A stretch of 64,000 nt of DNA from Epithemia pelagica (taxonomy: Eukaryota > Bacillariophyta > Bacillariophyceae > Surirellales > Surirellaceae): positions 2,723,744-2,787,743 of the forward strand of contig OX337241.1 of the NCBI GenBank assembly GCA_946965045.2, given 5' to 3'. The notes below the pieces were generated by a model. That model was given only the letters and a program-made list of their open reading frames with translations. It searched no databases and was not told where the DNA came from. Below are positions 20,269 to 30,886 of the stretch, in pieces; within the stretch, counting starts at the first letter, position 1, and each line of letters begins with the position of its first letter. The translations under genes and the position numbers were made by a program.

Positions 20269-21618
20269 ATGATGAACCGCCACTCTCCATCCGGAACCAC
20301 CACCAGACATCAATGTGTCGCGGTAGTGTGCTGGATACTGTCGCTGACGACGGTGGTTTTGACAGTTCATGCTGTTCCACAGTCACCACCACAGCAACAA
20401 TACGAAGAAGCACCATTGCGGGCGAGAGTCCAGGAGGAACACTCCTCTTACATCCAGTACAGCAACGACTTCCAAGAGTGGTTGGACGAACGACGACAAC
20501 AACGACGACACTTGAGTGGCAAAAAGGAGAGCAGCAACGGCAAAAAGGAAGCGCAGTACGACTACGACAGTCCTACACCGAAACCAGTGACGACTGCCAA
20601 GCCCATTTCCTCTCCGACCGACTATCCTTCCTTTTCCCCCAAGCCAACGGCCATGCCCGTTGCCAGCAAGTATTCCTCCTCGGGCAAAAAGGAGCCGAGC
20701 GGCAAGTCCTACTACCAGCAGGACCACACCACGAGCAAGCCCACGGCCAAACCCCACGATGACTCTTCTTATTATCATGATTCGGGCAAGAAAGAATCGG
20801 GCAAAAAGGAAGCGGGGTACAGCCCCACGGCCAAACCCACGACCAAACCCACCTCCAAACCCAATGGCGTTCCGACCCCGTCACCCACCGCAACGGACGA
20901 CGATTCGTATGATTGTTGGGGCAGTGGCAAAAAAGAAGCGAGTCACTGTCCGAGACGACCAACCGGAAAACCGACCTCCAAACCCACGGGCAAAAAAGAG
21001 TCGATTCGCCAACCGACACCGCATCCGACCGGCAAACCAACTCCTAAACCCACGCCAAAGCCGACTCCCAAACCCACGCCAAAGCCAACTCCCAAACCCA
21101 CATCCAAGCCAACCGCCAAGCCCACTGCCACCACCACAATGGCACCGACGGTACTTGTACGCACAGGACTGACGGGTTCCACTTCGTCGCCGCCGACGGT
21201 GGTCCCCAGTGCAATGCCCAGCGCTCATCCCAGTAGCGTCCCCAGCGAGCGCCCGTCGCAATCTCCCAGTGCCAAACCCACCACGGCTTCCACCACGTCG
21301 TCTCCGACGTTGTCTCCCTCGACCGGTCCCACGTCGGGCAGTACGACAGTCGTGACTCAAGCCGTGCAAGCGGAACCGACGGAAACGGCGCAAACCGACC
21401 GGAGTTCACCCGAGTCGGTCAATCCGGCATCGTCGTCGTCATCGTCCTCGGCATTCAAGGGGACTCCGTGGTTGATTGCCAGTGCCGGATCCTTGGTGGT
21501 GGTGGCCGCCTTGGCCAATGAATGGCGTCGACGACGACAGAGTTGTACCACTGGTAACGCGGCCGCCAATTCGACGGAACCCTATCAAGAATTGCCCGAA
21601 CCGGGCGTCTCGTCGTAA
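20269..21618 (+). CDS. Type I membrane protein with RXL site and SGKK/PT repeats (silica-vesicle candidate B)
   Basis: Start MMNRHSP at 20269 (GACCATGATG) gives 449 residues; the open frame reaches 20056, but those residues lack signal character. Signal core VAVVCWILSLTTVVLTVHA at 17-35. RHL at 80-82 is followed directly by SGKKES. The luminal part has seven GKKE motifs alternating with Tyr/Ser segments, then PTxKPT repeats (about TPKPTPKPTPKP) and a Ser/Pro/Thr stalk. One TM (about 399-416) precedes EWRRRR and a 27-residue tail containing EPYQELPEP. Same layout as its neighbours. Known: RXL and Lys-pair motifs in silica-forming proteins. Inferred: silica vesicle membrane location. Confidence 0.82.
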   Translation: MMNRHSPSGTTTRHQCVAVVCWILSLTTVVLTVHAVPQSPPQQQYEEAPLRARVQEEHSSYIQYSNDFQEWLDERRQQRRHLSGKKESSNGKKEAQYDYDSPTPKPVTTAKPISSPTDYPSFSPKPTAMPVASKYSSSGKKEPSGKSYYQQDHTTSKPTAKPHDDSSYYHDSGKKESGKKEAGYSPTAKPTTKPTSKPNGVPTPSPTATDDDSYDCWGSGKKEASHCPRRPTGKPTSKPTGKKESIRQPTPHPTGKPTPKPTPKPTPKPTPKPTPKPTSKPTAKPTATTTMAPTVLVRTGLTGSTSSPPTVVPSAMPSAHPSSVPSERPSQSPSAKPTTASTTSSPTLSPSTGPTSGSTTVVTQAVQAEPTETAQTDRSSPESVNPASSSSSSSAFKGTPWLIASAGSLVVVAALANEWRRRRQSCTTGNAAANSTEPYQELPEPGVSS

Positions 21619-22824
21619 GAACAGACAGGGCAGCTTGGTCGTTTGGCACAAAAGAGTGTGCCTACGTCTTGCTTGGGTGACATGTATGCAATTGACCCTG
21701 CAAGCAACATTTGGTAGTATAGTAGAATGTAGTTTTTTCTTCAATGTCTCTCTTGTGTTTGTGGAGGCCACAAGTCACACTTTGGCAACCCGACCAAGTC
21801 CTTTTCGTCACCAGTCTTCATGTAATTTTGCAACGAGAAAGACGAGAAAGAGTTCAATCCGTCCTGCTGCAGTAGAAACGACTCCGCCATGCTGTTTTGG
21901 AAGCAATCATGGTGTTGGTTCATCGTTCATGGAGAGTCACTCTCTTCTCCTAGCTAGCAACACAGAATGATGATGATGATGTTGTTTGATGCGAGTGTCA
22001 AGAATCCATCGATTCGGAAGCATCCACATCATGGTATCCAAAAAAATTGGGAATCGTGCGTTTTTGGGGTCTATCGTTTTATGGAATGGCAGAGAGATGC
22101 CGCTCTGTCTTGTGGTGATGATTGCTGTGTCTTGTTCAATGAAAAACAGCGAGCACTGCGACCATTGGCTTTGTCGTAGTGTGAAACAATGTATCGTGAA
22201 GAACCCGTGCAAGAGTCCCTAGTCCTCGGACACTACGAGTCGCTCCACGAGAGTGAGAGTGGATCCATATTCGTGTGCATGGACTCCATGGTCCGAGCAG
22301 AGGCAGGCACTGTGAAAAAGTAAAGGAACGCAGGGTGTCCATGGTCCGAGATGGGACAAGAGATGCACATGGCTCGAGTCCGTTGAAAACGCTAGTGTAG
22401 CCGTCATCATGTGTTTTATCCTTAAGTGTTTGGTCTTGTACGGGATCGCGCTCCTGCACTCACGATGGACCTTGGATGGTCTTTCGTTGACCCACACGAA
22501 CGGCACAGACCGGGACTTGCATCAAGACTATCGATATCCGTTGAATCACATTCAAACCTATGTGTTTGTAGATAGTAATGTTGAACCAATTAGATCAACG
22601 GATGCACGCCTGTCGACTCTGTGTCCAATTCATTCGGACCACAAAAATGACGCGCCACCACCAAAGTTGCCATCTTTTGCTTCTACGCGATTGGACCAAG
22701 AGGAGGAATTCCTCGCCACCTTCTCGCTTTTACACATTTTCTCTCTCGAGTCTCATAATTTTGGTTTCAGCTCTCAGCTCTTGGCCACGGACCGAACAAT
22801 CACAAACGACCTAAATTTTCAACC
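21619..22824. other. Spacer between candidates B and C
   Basis: About 1.2 kb without a convincing gene. A short GAT run is present near 21967-21980. The promoter of the next gene should lie at the right end. Confidence 0.35.
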
Positions 22825-24558
22825 ATGATGAGACAAACCACCACCACCACAGCCTTGCTCGTTCAACTCTTCTTTCTGGTACTGGCATGTTCCACTACTC
22901 CCACTAGTCAAGCGCGACAACAACTCCAGCAGAAACCCAACCACTATACCAAGGTCGTGCCCCCAACGACGACGACAATGGTCAATGTTACGGCCTGGTC
23001 CTTGGTGGCCGACAACGAGGCACCGACACTGCAGTCTCTCTTGTCCGTGACGACTCGTCGGCAGTCCACACGAGCCCTTGGTAAGAGCGACAAGAAGCAA
23101 AAGAGCAAAAAGAAGGAAAAGAGTAAAAAGGATTCGGACGACGACCATCCTCCCACCAAGGCCCCGACCAAGGCCCCGACAATGCCCTCGTCCGGATACG
23201 CTCCGGAACCAACACACGCTCCCATTTACAAAAAGAGCGAAAAGAAGGATAAGAAGGATAAGAAGGATAAGAGTGAAAAGAAGGATAAGAGTGAAAAGAA
23301 GGAAAAGAGCGAAAAGAAGGATAAGAGTGAAAAGAAGGAGAAGAGCAAGAAGAGTGAGAAGAAGGAGAAGAGCAAGAAGAGTGAGAAGAAGGAAAAGGGC
23401 AAAAAGAGCGAGAAGAAGGAAAAGAGCAAAAAGAGCGAGAAGAAGGAAAAGAGCAAAAAGAAGGAAAAGAGCAAAAAGAAGGAAAAGAGCAAGAAGGATT
23501 CGGACGACGACCATCCTCCCACCAAGGTCCCGACCAAGGCCCCAACAATGCCCTCGTCCGGATACGCTCCGGAACCAACACACGCTCCCATTTACAAAAA
23601 GAGCGAAAAGAAGGATAAGAAGGATAAGAGTGAAAAGAAGGATAAGAGTGAAAAGAAGGAAAAGAGCGAAAAGAAGGATAAGAGTGAAAAGAAGGAGAAG
23701 AGCAAGAAGAGTGAGAAGAAGGAAAAGAGCAAGAAGAGTGAGAAGAAGGAAAAGAGCAAGAAGAGTGAGAAGAAGGAAAAGAGCAAAAAGAGCGAGAAGA
23801 AGGAAAAGAGCAAAAAGAGCGAGAAGAAGGAAAAGAGCAAAAAGAGTGAGAAGAAGGATAAGAGCGAGAAGAAGGAAAAGAAAGAAAAGAGCAAAAAGAG
23901 CGAAAAGAAGGAAAAGAAGAGCAAGTACGATCACGACGATTCCAGCAAGAGTCACAAAATGAAGAAAAAGAGCAAGAGCAGCAAGTATGCCACATATGCT
24001 CCCACCTCTTCTCCCACGTCCAAACCCACGTACATGCCGACATTTTCTCCCACGGCCACTCCAGAGGATTTGAATCGAGCGGGGTTGACGACCATTATTA
24101 CCCCCACACCTCCTCCTACGGCTGCTCCCACCACGGCGTCTCCCACGCTCCATCCCACAATGACTCCCACCCTGTCTCCCACGGCTTCTCCCACTGTGAA
24201 ACCCACCATTTCTCCCTCGGAGGTCCAAGACTTGACCGTGACCACCGCCGCTCCCTCGAGTGCTCCCACTACTCCATCTCCCACCGCAGTCGTGGTCCAG
24301 ACGGCCGTGGCCGAAACACTTGCCACGTCTCCCAAGGCGAGTCCCTTGTCCTTTGAAGAATCGGACCGTGATTATTTGCCATGGGTGACCATTGCCGGTG
24401 GCATTGTCATTGGTGCGGCCGCCATTGCCTTGGAATGGAGACGGCGAGTGCAACGGCAACAACCACAATCACCACAAGAGGCTCCGCGTCGCGATCCGTA
24501 CCAAAACATGGAGGATGACGACATGGTGGATGTCAGTGTCGACGAAGGAACGGCCTAA
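22825..24558 (+). CDS. Type I membrane protein with RXL site and KEK-type repeats (silica-vesicle candidate C)
   Basis: 577 residues from ATG 22825. Signal core ALLVQLFFLVLACS at 10-23. RAL at 83-85 is followed by GKSDKKQKSKKKEK. Two long blocks follow, each an Asp/Pro/Thr segment (DSDDDHPPTKAPTKAPT, SSGYAPEPTHAP) plus a highly charged array of KSEKKEKSKK and KSEKKDK units. A PT-rich stalk (YAPTSSPTSKPTYMPT) leads to a TM at about 515-536 (WVTIAGGIVIGAAAIAL), EWRRR and an acidic tail with DPYQNMEDDD. Shared EWRRR and PYQ motifs tie it to candidate B. The lysine density is extreme even for silaffin-like proteins. Function inferred from architecture. Confidence 0.83.
   Translation: MMRQTTTTTALLVQLFFLVLACSTTPTSQARQQLQQKPNHYTKVVPPTTTTMVNVTAWSLVADNEAPTLQSLLSVTTRRQSTRALGKSDKKQKSKKKEKSKKDSDDDHPPTKAPTKAPTMPSSGYAPEPTHAPIYKKSEKKDKKDKKDKSEKKDKSEKKEKSEKKDKSEKKEKSKKSEKKEKSKKSEKKEKGKKSEKKEKSKKSEKKEKSKKKEKSKKKEKSKKDSDDDHPPTKVPTKAPTMPSSGYAPEPTHAPIYKKSEKKDKKDKSEKKDKSEKKEKSEKKDKSEKKEKSKKSEKKEKSKKSEKKEKSKKSEKKEKSKKSEKKEKSKKSEKKEKSKKSEKKDKSEKKEKKEKSKKSEKKEKKSKYDHDDSSKSHKMKKKSKSSKYATYAPTSSPTSKPTYMPTFSPTATPEDLNRAGLTTIITPTPPPTAAPTTASPTLHPTMTPTLSPTASPTVKPTISPSEVQDLTVTTAAPSSAPTTPSPTAVVVQTAVAETLATSPKASPLSFEESDRDYLPWVTIAGGIVIGAAAIALEWRRRVQRQQPQSPQEAPRRDPYQNMEDDDMVDVSVDEGTA
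23131..23862 (+). repeat. 366-bp coding duplication inside candidate C
   Basis: 23131 onward and 23497 onward start with the same GATTCGGACGACGACCATCC and stay colinear through the PT segment into the Lys/Glu array. Unit length 366 bp (122 codons). The arrays differ in the number of 8-10 residue subunits, as expected from slippage. Confidence 0.88.
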
Positions 24559-25747
24559 GACGACCCCAAAAACGCGCAAGAGCCAGCAAAACGATGATAA
24601 TTCATGCATACCTGCAAGACACACACAAGTTTCATAAACGAAGGACTCCCCAACCGCCCCTTGATGAGTGGTTTTGAGTGGCAGACTCTCTCCCTTTCTC
24701 TCTTTTGTGCGAGGAGGATGCTTAGAGGAGACTTGCGACTATTCTAGGATGGGACGTTGTTCCCAAAGAGGAGGAACCGCCCAAACAACAAGATTTCTGT
24801 AACAGTAGAGAAACCAAACAGTATTGAACCCCGCCTTATCCAGAACTATTAGACTCATCGAACAGAATACCACGTTGGAGCAGAGGAGTCGGATCCATCC
24901 ATGGTGACTCGTTCGAGGCGTGTGTAAAGCCGAAAGAGAACACACTACACTACACTGCCGCAACCAGACCACCTGAGCGACGTCGAGGTTATTTCCGACA
25001 GGGGGTCTCCCGGACCACCTACGCCTAATAGCATGCCAAACATGTGCATGTGTCTCCTTGTCAGTTCTTGTTTTCGTGGCCATGGACGAATCCATTCGTT
25101 TCGAGTCAAGGGTTTTGTTTTCGGTGGGACTGCCAGACATTCATCCATTCTTTTCTTGTCGACCAGGAGAGAGAAAAGTGTGTATCTAGTTTGTTCTTTT
25201 TCGAGGAGGAGATCCACTCTCTACTACTAGAGCTACCTAGTAAGGAGAACGACTGTCGCGACTCTTGAAGTCATCATTCCTTCTGGTATCATGGTCCAAT
25301 CGAGAGCGTGTTGTGTTTCTGTTCTCCCTCTGGACAAAAGGTTGTACTCCTACATGATGGTCGGTGGTAGCTAGACGGGTAGACGTCCTTTGCAGGGGTA
25401 GAGTGTGTTTGATCGCCCATTCCGTCCGTCCTTCGATGCGTATCATTTGACCGTTGGAACGGCCGGCGCGAGCGTACGTACGTCGCGACCACCCTGTTAT
25501 TGGATAATAATATTTCGTCGCTGCTTCCTGTAGTACATTTTAGAGGATAGTATCTTCACCAAAGACGACACTCTTCCAAAGTGTAGGATCCTCCGAGCGA
25601 AGAGCCAAAGTCAACGCATCCACCAAGCAAACAACAACACGTTGTGGCAGACCTTGTTGTTGTGGTTGTCCTTGTTGCAACAACTCTCCTTGTTTCCCTC
25701 TCCTTGTCTACGAATAGTCTCTGTTTCCTAATCTATAATCTATCATC
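24559..25747. other. Spacer upstream of the V-ATPase gene
   Basis: About 1.2 kb with no convincing gene. The right 100 bp is rich in CAA and TTGTTG triplets and forms the leader of the V-ATPase gene. No regulatory element firmly identified. Confidence 0.35.
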
Positions 25748-27262
25748 ATGGCGGAAGTGGAACGTGCAATTCCGAAACGCCAAGTGTTGGATCCCATGGC
25801 CGTGGTAAAGGAGTATGCCGCCTTGCCGCGGTTGGAATATCGAACGATTGCCGGTGTGAATGGTCCCTTGGTGATTTTGGATCACGTCAAATTGCCCAAA
25901 TTTGCCGAAATTGTCAATTTGCGTCTCGGCGATGGCACTTTGCGGTCGGGTCAAGTGTTGGAAGTGGCCGGTCACCGTGCCGTCGTGCAAGTCTTTGAAG
26001 GGACGGCCGGCATTGACAATCGCAAAACCGTGTGTGAATTTACCGGCGATGTGTTGAAAATGGGTGTGAGTGAAGAAATGTTGGGTCGTTCCTTTAATGG
26101 TTCCGGAAAGGTGATTGATTCGGCACCCAAGGTGTTGGCCGAAGCCTATTTGGACATTAACGGCCAACCCATTAATCCCAGCAGTCGCGATTACCCCAAG
26201 GCCATGATTCAAACGGGAATTTCGGCCATTGATGTCATGAACAGTATTGCGCGGGGACAAAAAATCCCCATTTTTTCCGCCGCCGGCTTGCCCCACAATG
26301 AAGTGGCGGCCCAAATTGCCCGTCAAGCCAGTTTGGTCCAACAAAAGGATACCATGGATGGCCATGAAGAAAACTTTGCCATTGTCTTTGGCGCCATGGG
26401 GGTCAATATGGAAACGGCCCGCTTTTTCCGTTCCGACTTTGAAGAATCGGGGGCCATGCAACGGACGGCTCTCTTTTTGAACTTGGCCAATGATCCCACC
26501 ATTGAACGTATCATTACGCCCCGCTTGGCCTTGACCACGGCCGAGTATTTGGCCTACGAACGCGATTTGCATGTCTTGGTCATTTTGACCGACATGAGTT
26601 CCTATGCCGATGCCCTGCGCGAAGTGTCGGCCGCTCGTGAAGAAGTCCCCGGTCGTCGTGGTTACCCCGGATACATGTATACCGATTTGAGTACCATTTA
26701 CGAACGGGCCGGTCGTGTCGTGGGCCGCAATGGGAGTATTACCCAATTGCCCATTTTGACCATGCCCAATGACGATATTACCCATCCCATTCCCGATTTG
26801 ACGGGCTACATTACCGAAGGTCAAATTTATTTGGATCGACAATTGCATACCAAAGGTATTTTCCCGCCCATTAATGTGTTGCCCAGTTTGAGTCGATTAA
26901 TGAAGTCCGCCATTGGCGAAGGCATGACCCGATCCGATCATGGCGCCGTGAGTAATCAATTGTATGCCAGTTATGCCATGGGCAAGGATGTCATGGCCAT
27001 GAAGGCCGTCGTTGGAGAAGAAGCCCTTAGTATGGAAGATCACTTGTACCTCAACTTTTTGGAACGCTTTGAAGGCAAGTTTGTCAGTCAAGGTCCCTAC
27101 CAGGCGCGTACTATTTTTGAATCCCTCGATTTGGCCTGGTCCATTTTGCGAGCCTTTCCCAAGGAACTGCTCAAAAAGATTCCCAAAAAGACCCTCGACA
27201 AGTTTTATGCCCGTCGTCGGGAAGCCGCTGAAGATCGCAACCAAGCCGATGGATCGGCCTAA
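25748..27262 (+). CDS. V-type H+-ATPase subunit B
   Basis: 504 residues, the usual length for V-ATPase subunit B, without introns. N-terminal beta-barrel [20 protein letters not shown]; central nucleotide-binding fold with [33 protein letters not shown] and [20 protein letters not shown]; signature [18 protein letters not shown] near residue 380; C-terminal helical domain. Subunit B is the non-catalytic nucleotide-binding subunit of the V1 ring, which with subunit A drives proton pumping into vacuoles and acidic vesicles. Codon use is strongly biased (GCC, ATT, TTG, GTC), unlike its neighbours, which fits high expression. It lies 1.2 kb after three putative silica-vesicle membrane protein genes, a compartment known to be acidic. 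Confidence 0.97.
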   Translation: MAEVERAIPKRQVLDPMAVVKEYAALPRLEYRTIAGVNGPLVILDHVKLPKFAEIVNLRLGDGTLRSGQVLEVAGHRAVVQVFEGTAGIDNRKTVCEFTGDVLKMGVSEEMLGRSFNGSGKVIDSAPKVLAEAYLDINGQPINPSSRDYPKAMIQTGISAIDVMNSIARGQKIPIFSAAGLPHNEVAAQIARQASLVQQKDTMDGHEENFAIVFGAMGVNMETARFFRSDFEESGAMQRTALFLNLANDPTIERIITPRLALTTAEYLAYERDLHVLVILTDMSSYADALREVSAAREEVPGRRGYPGYMYTDLSTIYERAGRVVGRNGSITQLPILTMPNDDITHPIPDLTGYITEGQIYLDRQLHTKGIFPPINVLPSLSRLMKSAIGEGMTRSDHGAVSNQLYASYAMGKDVMAMKAVVGEEALSMEDHLYLNFLERFEGKFVSQGPYQARTIFESLDLAWSILRAFPKELLKKIPKKTLDKFYARRREAAEDRNQADGSA

Positions 27263-27674
27263 ACCACCGTGGTGGAGGACGCACCGAGGACCAAACCAGA
27301 AGAACAAGATATGGAGGAACCAAAGAAGAAGAAGAAGAAGAAGGACAGGGTGGACATGGTAGGAACCCTGTCCAATCGTACAACACCCCCAAGATTCAAA
27401 CACACACTCTCACACGCACCAAATGACAAGGAAACTATATTATACTAGTAGGAAGAGCCTAACCATTATAACACACGTATCACATTCTTTGTGATGCCGA
27501 TATATTCTGTTGCTACGTTGTATATATACAGACAGTTGGACTGTGATGGGACACAACGCGTGTCCCACCATCCCGTCTAGGTAGAGAGATCCTCGAGCAA
27601 ACTCTTGTCCACGGCGAGAGGGAGACTCCTGGGGTCTTGTGTGTTCAGTGTGTACATAAGAGCGTGTGGCTTTG
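27263..27674. other. Intergenic region between convergent genes
   Basis: 412 bp between the V-ATPase stop and the end of the LRR gene. It carries a GAA-rich stretch (27314-27341) and AT-rich sequence near 27430-27450, suitable for 3' ends. No gene. Confidence 0.4.
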
Positions 27675-29357
27675 TTATACTCCTTGCAGAATACATTCAC
27701 AGGGAGTGGTGCCAGAAACTGTACCACTCGAAGCATGACGATGATGATGATAACGAGTGTTCTGTTGGTTGCCTCGAAAACACAACAAGTCGGTACACAG
27801 AACCAACGTTAACAAGGGTGAAGATGTGGAGGCGGCCGCTTCGGCCGCAGCAAACGACCAATCCTCTTTGACCAGAATGGGATTGGGGTGCCACTCGTCG
27901 TCATCGTCCTCGTGTTGGTCACAATGATGATGTGGCACCAGGGCCAGACGAGGGGGACAGGGTACGAGCAACAAGACGGCATGGGCTCGGCCGGACGACT
28001 CCTCGTCTGTTTCTTCAATCAGTCGCCATTCACTGGACTGAACAAAGGTATCCAGCAAGGGCGTATGACGTGTCGATGCAATCGATCCCAACCGCAAGCG
28101 TGGACGACGACGACCATGTCCACCCAAACGCCTCGAATAGGAATCCACCTGGAGCGGCTCTTGTGGCTCATGCATGGGCTGGAGAATTCGATCCAGTTCG
28201 GGAATATACGGTCTCGTCCCCGAAGACGACACCAAGGATGTGGAGGACGAGGAACTTCCGTCCTCCAGCAACCACAACAATCCTTTGCAACCACAAAGTG
28301 ACACTTCTTTCATGAAAGGACAGTGATCCAACAATCGAATCAAACTAACCAGGGCGGGGACACCCAACAAAGGGTTGTCGGACACGTCCAGGAAATGCAA
28401 AGCCACATCTTGTCGCTTGTCATTCGTACCCTTGGAATCTTCGGGAATCAAGGCCTCCACCAAGCCTTGAAACTGGATATTGGTCAAATTCCATCCGCCC
28501 ATGTTCAAGTAACAGAGTTTGTTCAGAAATGAGGGCTTCATTTCTGGTGTTGCTGGAGGGCGACAGGCCATTTCCATATCCTTGAGCATTTCGTCATCAA
28601 TTTTGCATTGGTACAATTGCAAAACTTCAAGCTCGGAACTCATGTGGAGTAGACTGCGCAATTGGTAACCATGACGATTTCCTCGTAAATCGGCGCCTTC
28701 CAGTTCCAAGCACTTGAGTGGAAGTGGCATGGAAGTGGCCATGCTTTCCAAAAAGACACTGACAATACATGGCAAGGGAGAAGGTCTTCGATAAGGCATC
28801 CTTCTGTGGTCCTGGGAGGAGACGGAAGCCAATGGAATCCTTCTCACACTATTCGAAGAAGAAAACTCTGTGATAATGGAAACTTCTTGCAAACCGGGGG
28901 AGAGTTGGTGCAGGAACAAGGCCATGAGCCGCACGGAAGTTGGATCGTAAAACGAGCACCGGTCGAGGACGAGCTTGTGGATCGGTGCTTTGTTTGTCGA
29001 GGTTTCCACACCGGATAAAGTTGCTGATGGTAGAGTGTCTTCCTTCCACTTGTGCCACAATTGCTGAAGGGCATCTGGGTGTAAAGTCACATCTTTCAAT
29101 ATCAGAGAACCATTTTCTTCTACCACTTCCCATGCTTCCTCAATTATATCCATGATTTCGCAACTTTCGATTTCCGACATGTCCAAAAAGCTATCTGTGC
29201 TTTTCGATTCAGTGGAACTTTCGTCATCATCGTTTTCGTCGCCCAACAGATGAATGTCACTAGGAAGGTTGCGATTCTCCACTGATATCGAAGGCAAGCA
29301 AGGGAGGATCATTGTACTTGGTGGCCCAGAAGTCATTCTCTTGCATCCGTTGTTCAC
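27675..29357 (-). CDS. Leucine-rich-repeat protein (RNI-like)
   Basis: 560 residues. An acidic N-terminal segment (GDENDDDESSTESKSTD) leads into LRR-type strands spaced irregularly: KLVLDRCSFYDPTSVRLM, LKCLELEGADLRGN, LEVLQLYQCKIDDEML, CYLNMGGWNLTNIQFQGL, LHFLDVSDNPLLGVPALV and MKEVSLCGCKGL. The LxxLxLxxCxxxxxxL pattern fits ribonuclease-inhibitor-like repeats used for protein binding. The C-terminal 170 residues are Arg-, Ser- and Asp-rich and probably disordered. No signal peptide or TM. Start at 29357 is the first ATG; one at residue 8 or 16 is possible. It converges on the V-ATPase gene. Confidence 0.72.
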   Translation of the reverse strand: MNNGCKRMTSGPPSTMILPCLPSISVENRNLPSDIHLLGDENDDDESSTESKSTDSFLDMSEIESCEIMDIIEEAWEVVEENGSLILKDVTLHPDALQQLWHKWKEDTLPSATLSGVETSTNKAPIHKLVLDRCSFYDPTSVRLMALFLHQLSPGLQEVSIITEFSSSNSVRRIPLASVSSQDHRRMPYRRPSPLPCIVSVFLESMATSMPLPLKCLELEGADLRGNRHGYQLRSLLHMSSELEVLQLYQCKIDDEMLKDMEMACRPPATPEMKPSFLNKLCYLNMGGWNLTNIQFQGLVEALIPEDSKGTNDKRQDVALHFLDVSDNPLLGVPALVSLIRLLDHCPFMKEVSLCGCKGLLWLLEDGSSSSSTSLVSSSGTRPYIPELDRILQPMHEPQEPLQVDSYSRRLGGHGRRRPRLRLGSIASTRHTPLLDTFVQSSEWRLIEETDEESSGRAHAVLLLVPCPPRLALVPHHHCDQHEDDDDEWHPNPILVKEDWSFAAAEAAASTSSPLLTLVLCTDLLCFRGNQQNTRYHHHRHASSGTVSGTTPCECILQGV

Positions 29358-30886
29358 ACTTGTTGTTTGCCTACGGTATGGGAAGAAGGTTTGACTTTAT
29401 GACAGAAAACAGCAAAAAAGAACCAGTTGTCCAAGGCTCGTGCTCTCGTAGGAAAAAGATAAACATTCTGGAGGTTGTGGGCACGGGTCATCCAATAATG
29501 TGAGAGCAAAATCCAAAAGACACAAAATTTCAAACAATTGCCCATGTCACAAGGTTCTCTCCACTTCCGCACAGGTTTCCTACACCAACAAAGAATTTCT
29601 CACGTGCTTCTCGGTAGGGAAGTGCGCAGGGCATATATAAGGAATCCTCTCCACGAGTAAGTCCTCCTTACTTCCATCCAAGTCGACCCATGGCCGATAC
29701 AACAGGGACAACAACAAGGCTCCATCCACCAAACACCAAAAACCAGTGTTGTTGTCGTCCTGTCTGGCCACGAATCATGGCCACGAATGAATGACGGCAG
29801 TGACCACCACGCCAGAAACTACGACAGGAAATCGTGGTTGGTCCGAATCGGTGCAGTCTTTCTAAAAAAAGCCTTGTGAGTGTTGACTCCCCAATATTTT
29901 GGCATTGTCATTGTTGCGGAGCTGCGGCTGAGACAGCGGGATTCTGAATTCACAAATCCGTGTCAATGAGTCATACTGTTCCAGTGAGGAAGGTTTGCTG
30001 TGCGTTCTACAGTCTTTCATACCGCTTGTTCAGATCTCTCTGCGCAGTAACATGTGTCGTGAGCTCTCTCAGGCTGCCGAAAGTCATGAACCACAATCCG
30101 AGGAATCCAGATCATGACAGGTACGCTCATAGCAATCTGGATCTATTGGGAAAGACACTTTGTGCTCCTCCACCAAAAAGAGAGCTATACAGGCCCAATT
30201 TTGTCAATTCTGGTTCTTTGGAAACCACGAAACTCTCAGTCATTCGTAGTGGAGAAGAACGAAAACCGCAACCAACAACATAAACTCCAGCTTCACCGAC
30301 TGCTGACACCAAGAAGCACACTGGCACTGCCACAAAACACATTCCAACGAACAAAAAGCGAAATCAAGCAAGGTCGATAAGGAAAACCATGTCCATTCAA
30401 TTTCATCTTTAATACGATCCCAGTGCCACACTGACGGCACAGTGGTTCAATCCTCTTCATGCAGTTGCAAGCCACTTTGGACCTTGCGTCACATTCCTTC
30501 ACGGACGAGATCTCAGTCATGCCCATAATAGGGTGGAGGATATACCACGAGACTCTTCCACCCGCCGCAGCCAACTTGGAGACGTCTTCACCTTCCCACA
30601 AGACAAAGGCAACGACCACCCAAGCGGGTTATTGCCAGACATGAACGTTCCACCCTTTGTGGGTCGCTACCACTCCGCAAAATGCCGTACGCCGTAAAAC
30701 ATGATTTCATTTTCTATTGTTCGGTTTCACATCATATCTCAATAGTTCACAATATCATTATAAGACAAGTGCTTGAGAAAAAAATGACAATGCTATAGTT
30801 TCGACATTGTAGGACATTCAATACTGCCAGACTATCCTTTCCTTTATCACCACCGCACGTATTGGTCGTGCTTCATTCAGATTTTA
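29358..30886. other. Long spacer left of the kelch cluster
   Basis: No convincing gene. The stretch 30014-30130 resembles 34225-34350 (shared AGTCTTTC, GTGAGCTCTC, AGATCATG), that is, the 3' flank of two kelch genes, so the kelch-associated repeats already start here. Confidence 0.4.

Noticed and set aside
23078-23962. 294-codon Arg/Lys-rich plus frame
   Set aside because: Frame-shifted reading of the same Lys/Glu repeats.
22819-24468. 549-codon minus-strand Leu/Phe-rich frame
   Set aside because: Antisense of the AAG/GAG repeats in candidate C; the apparent membrane helices are an artefact of CTT/CTC triplets.
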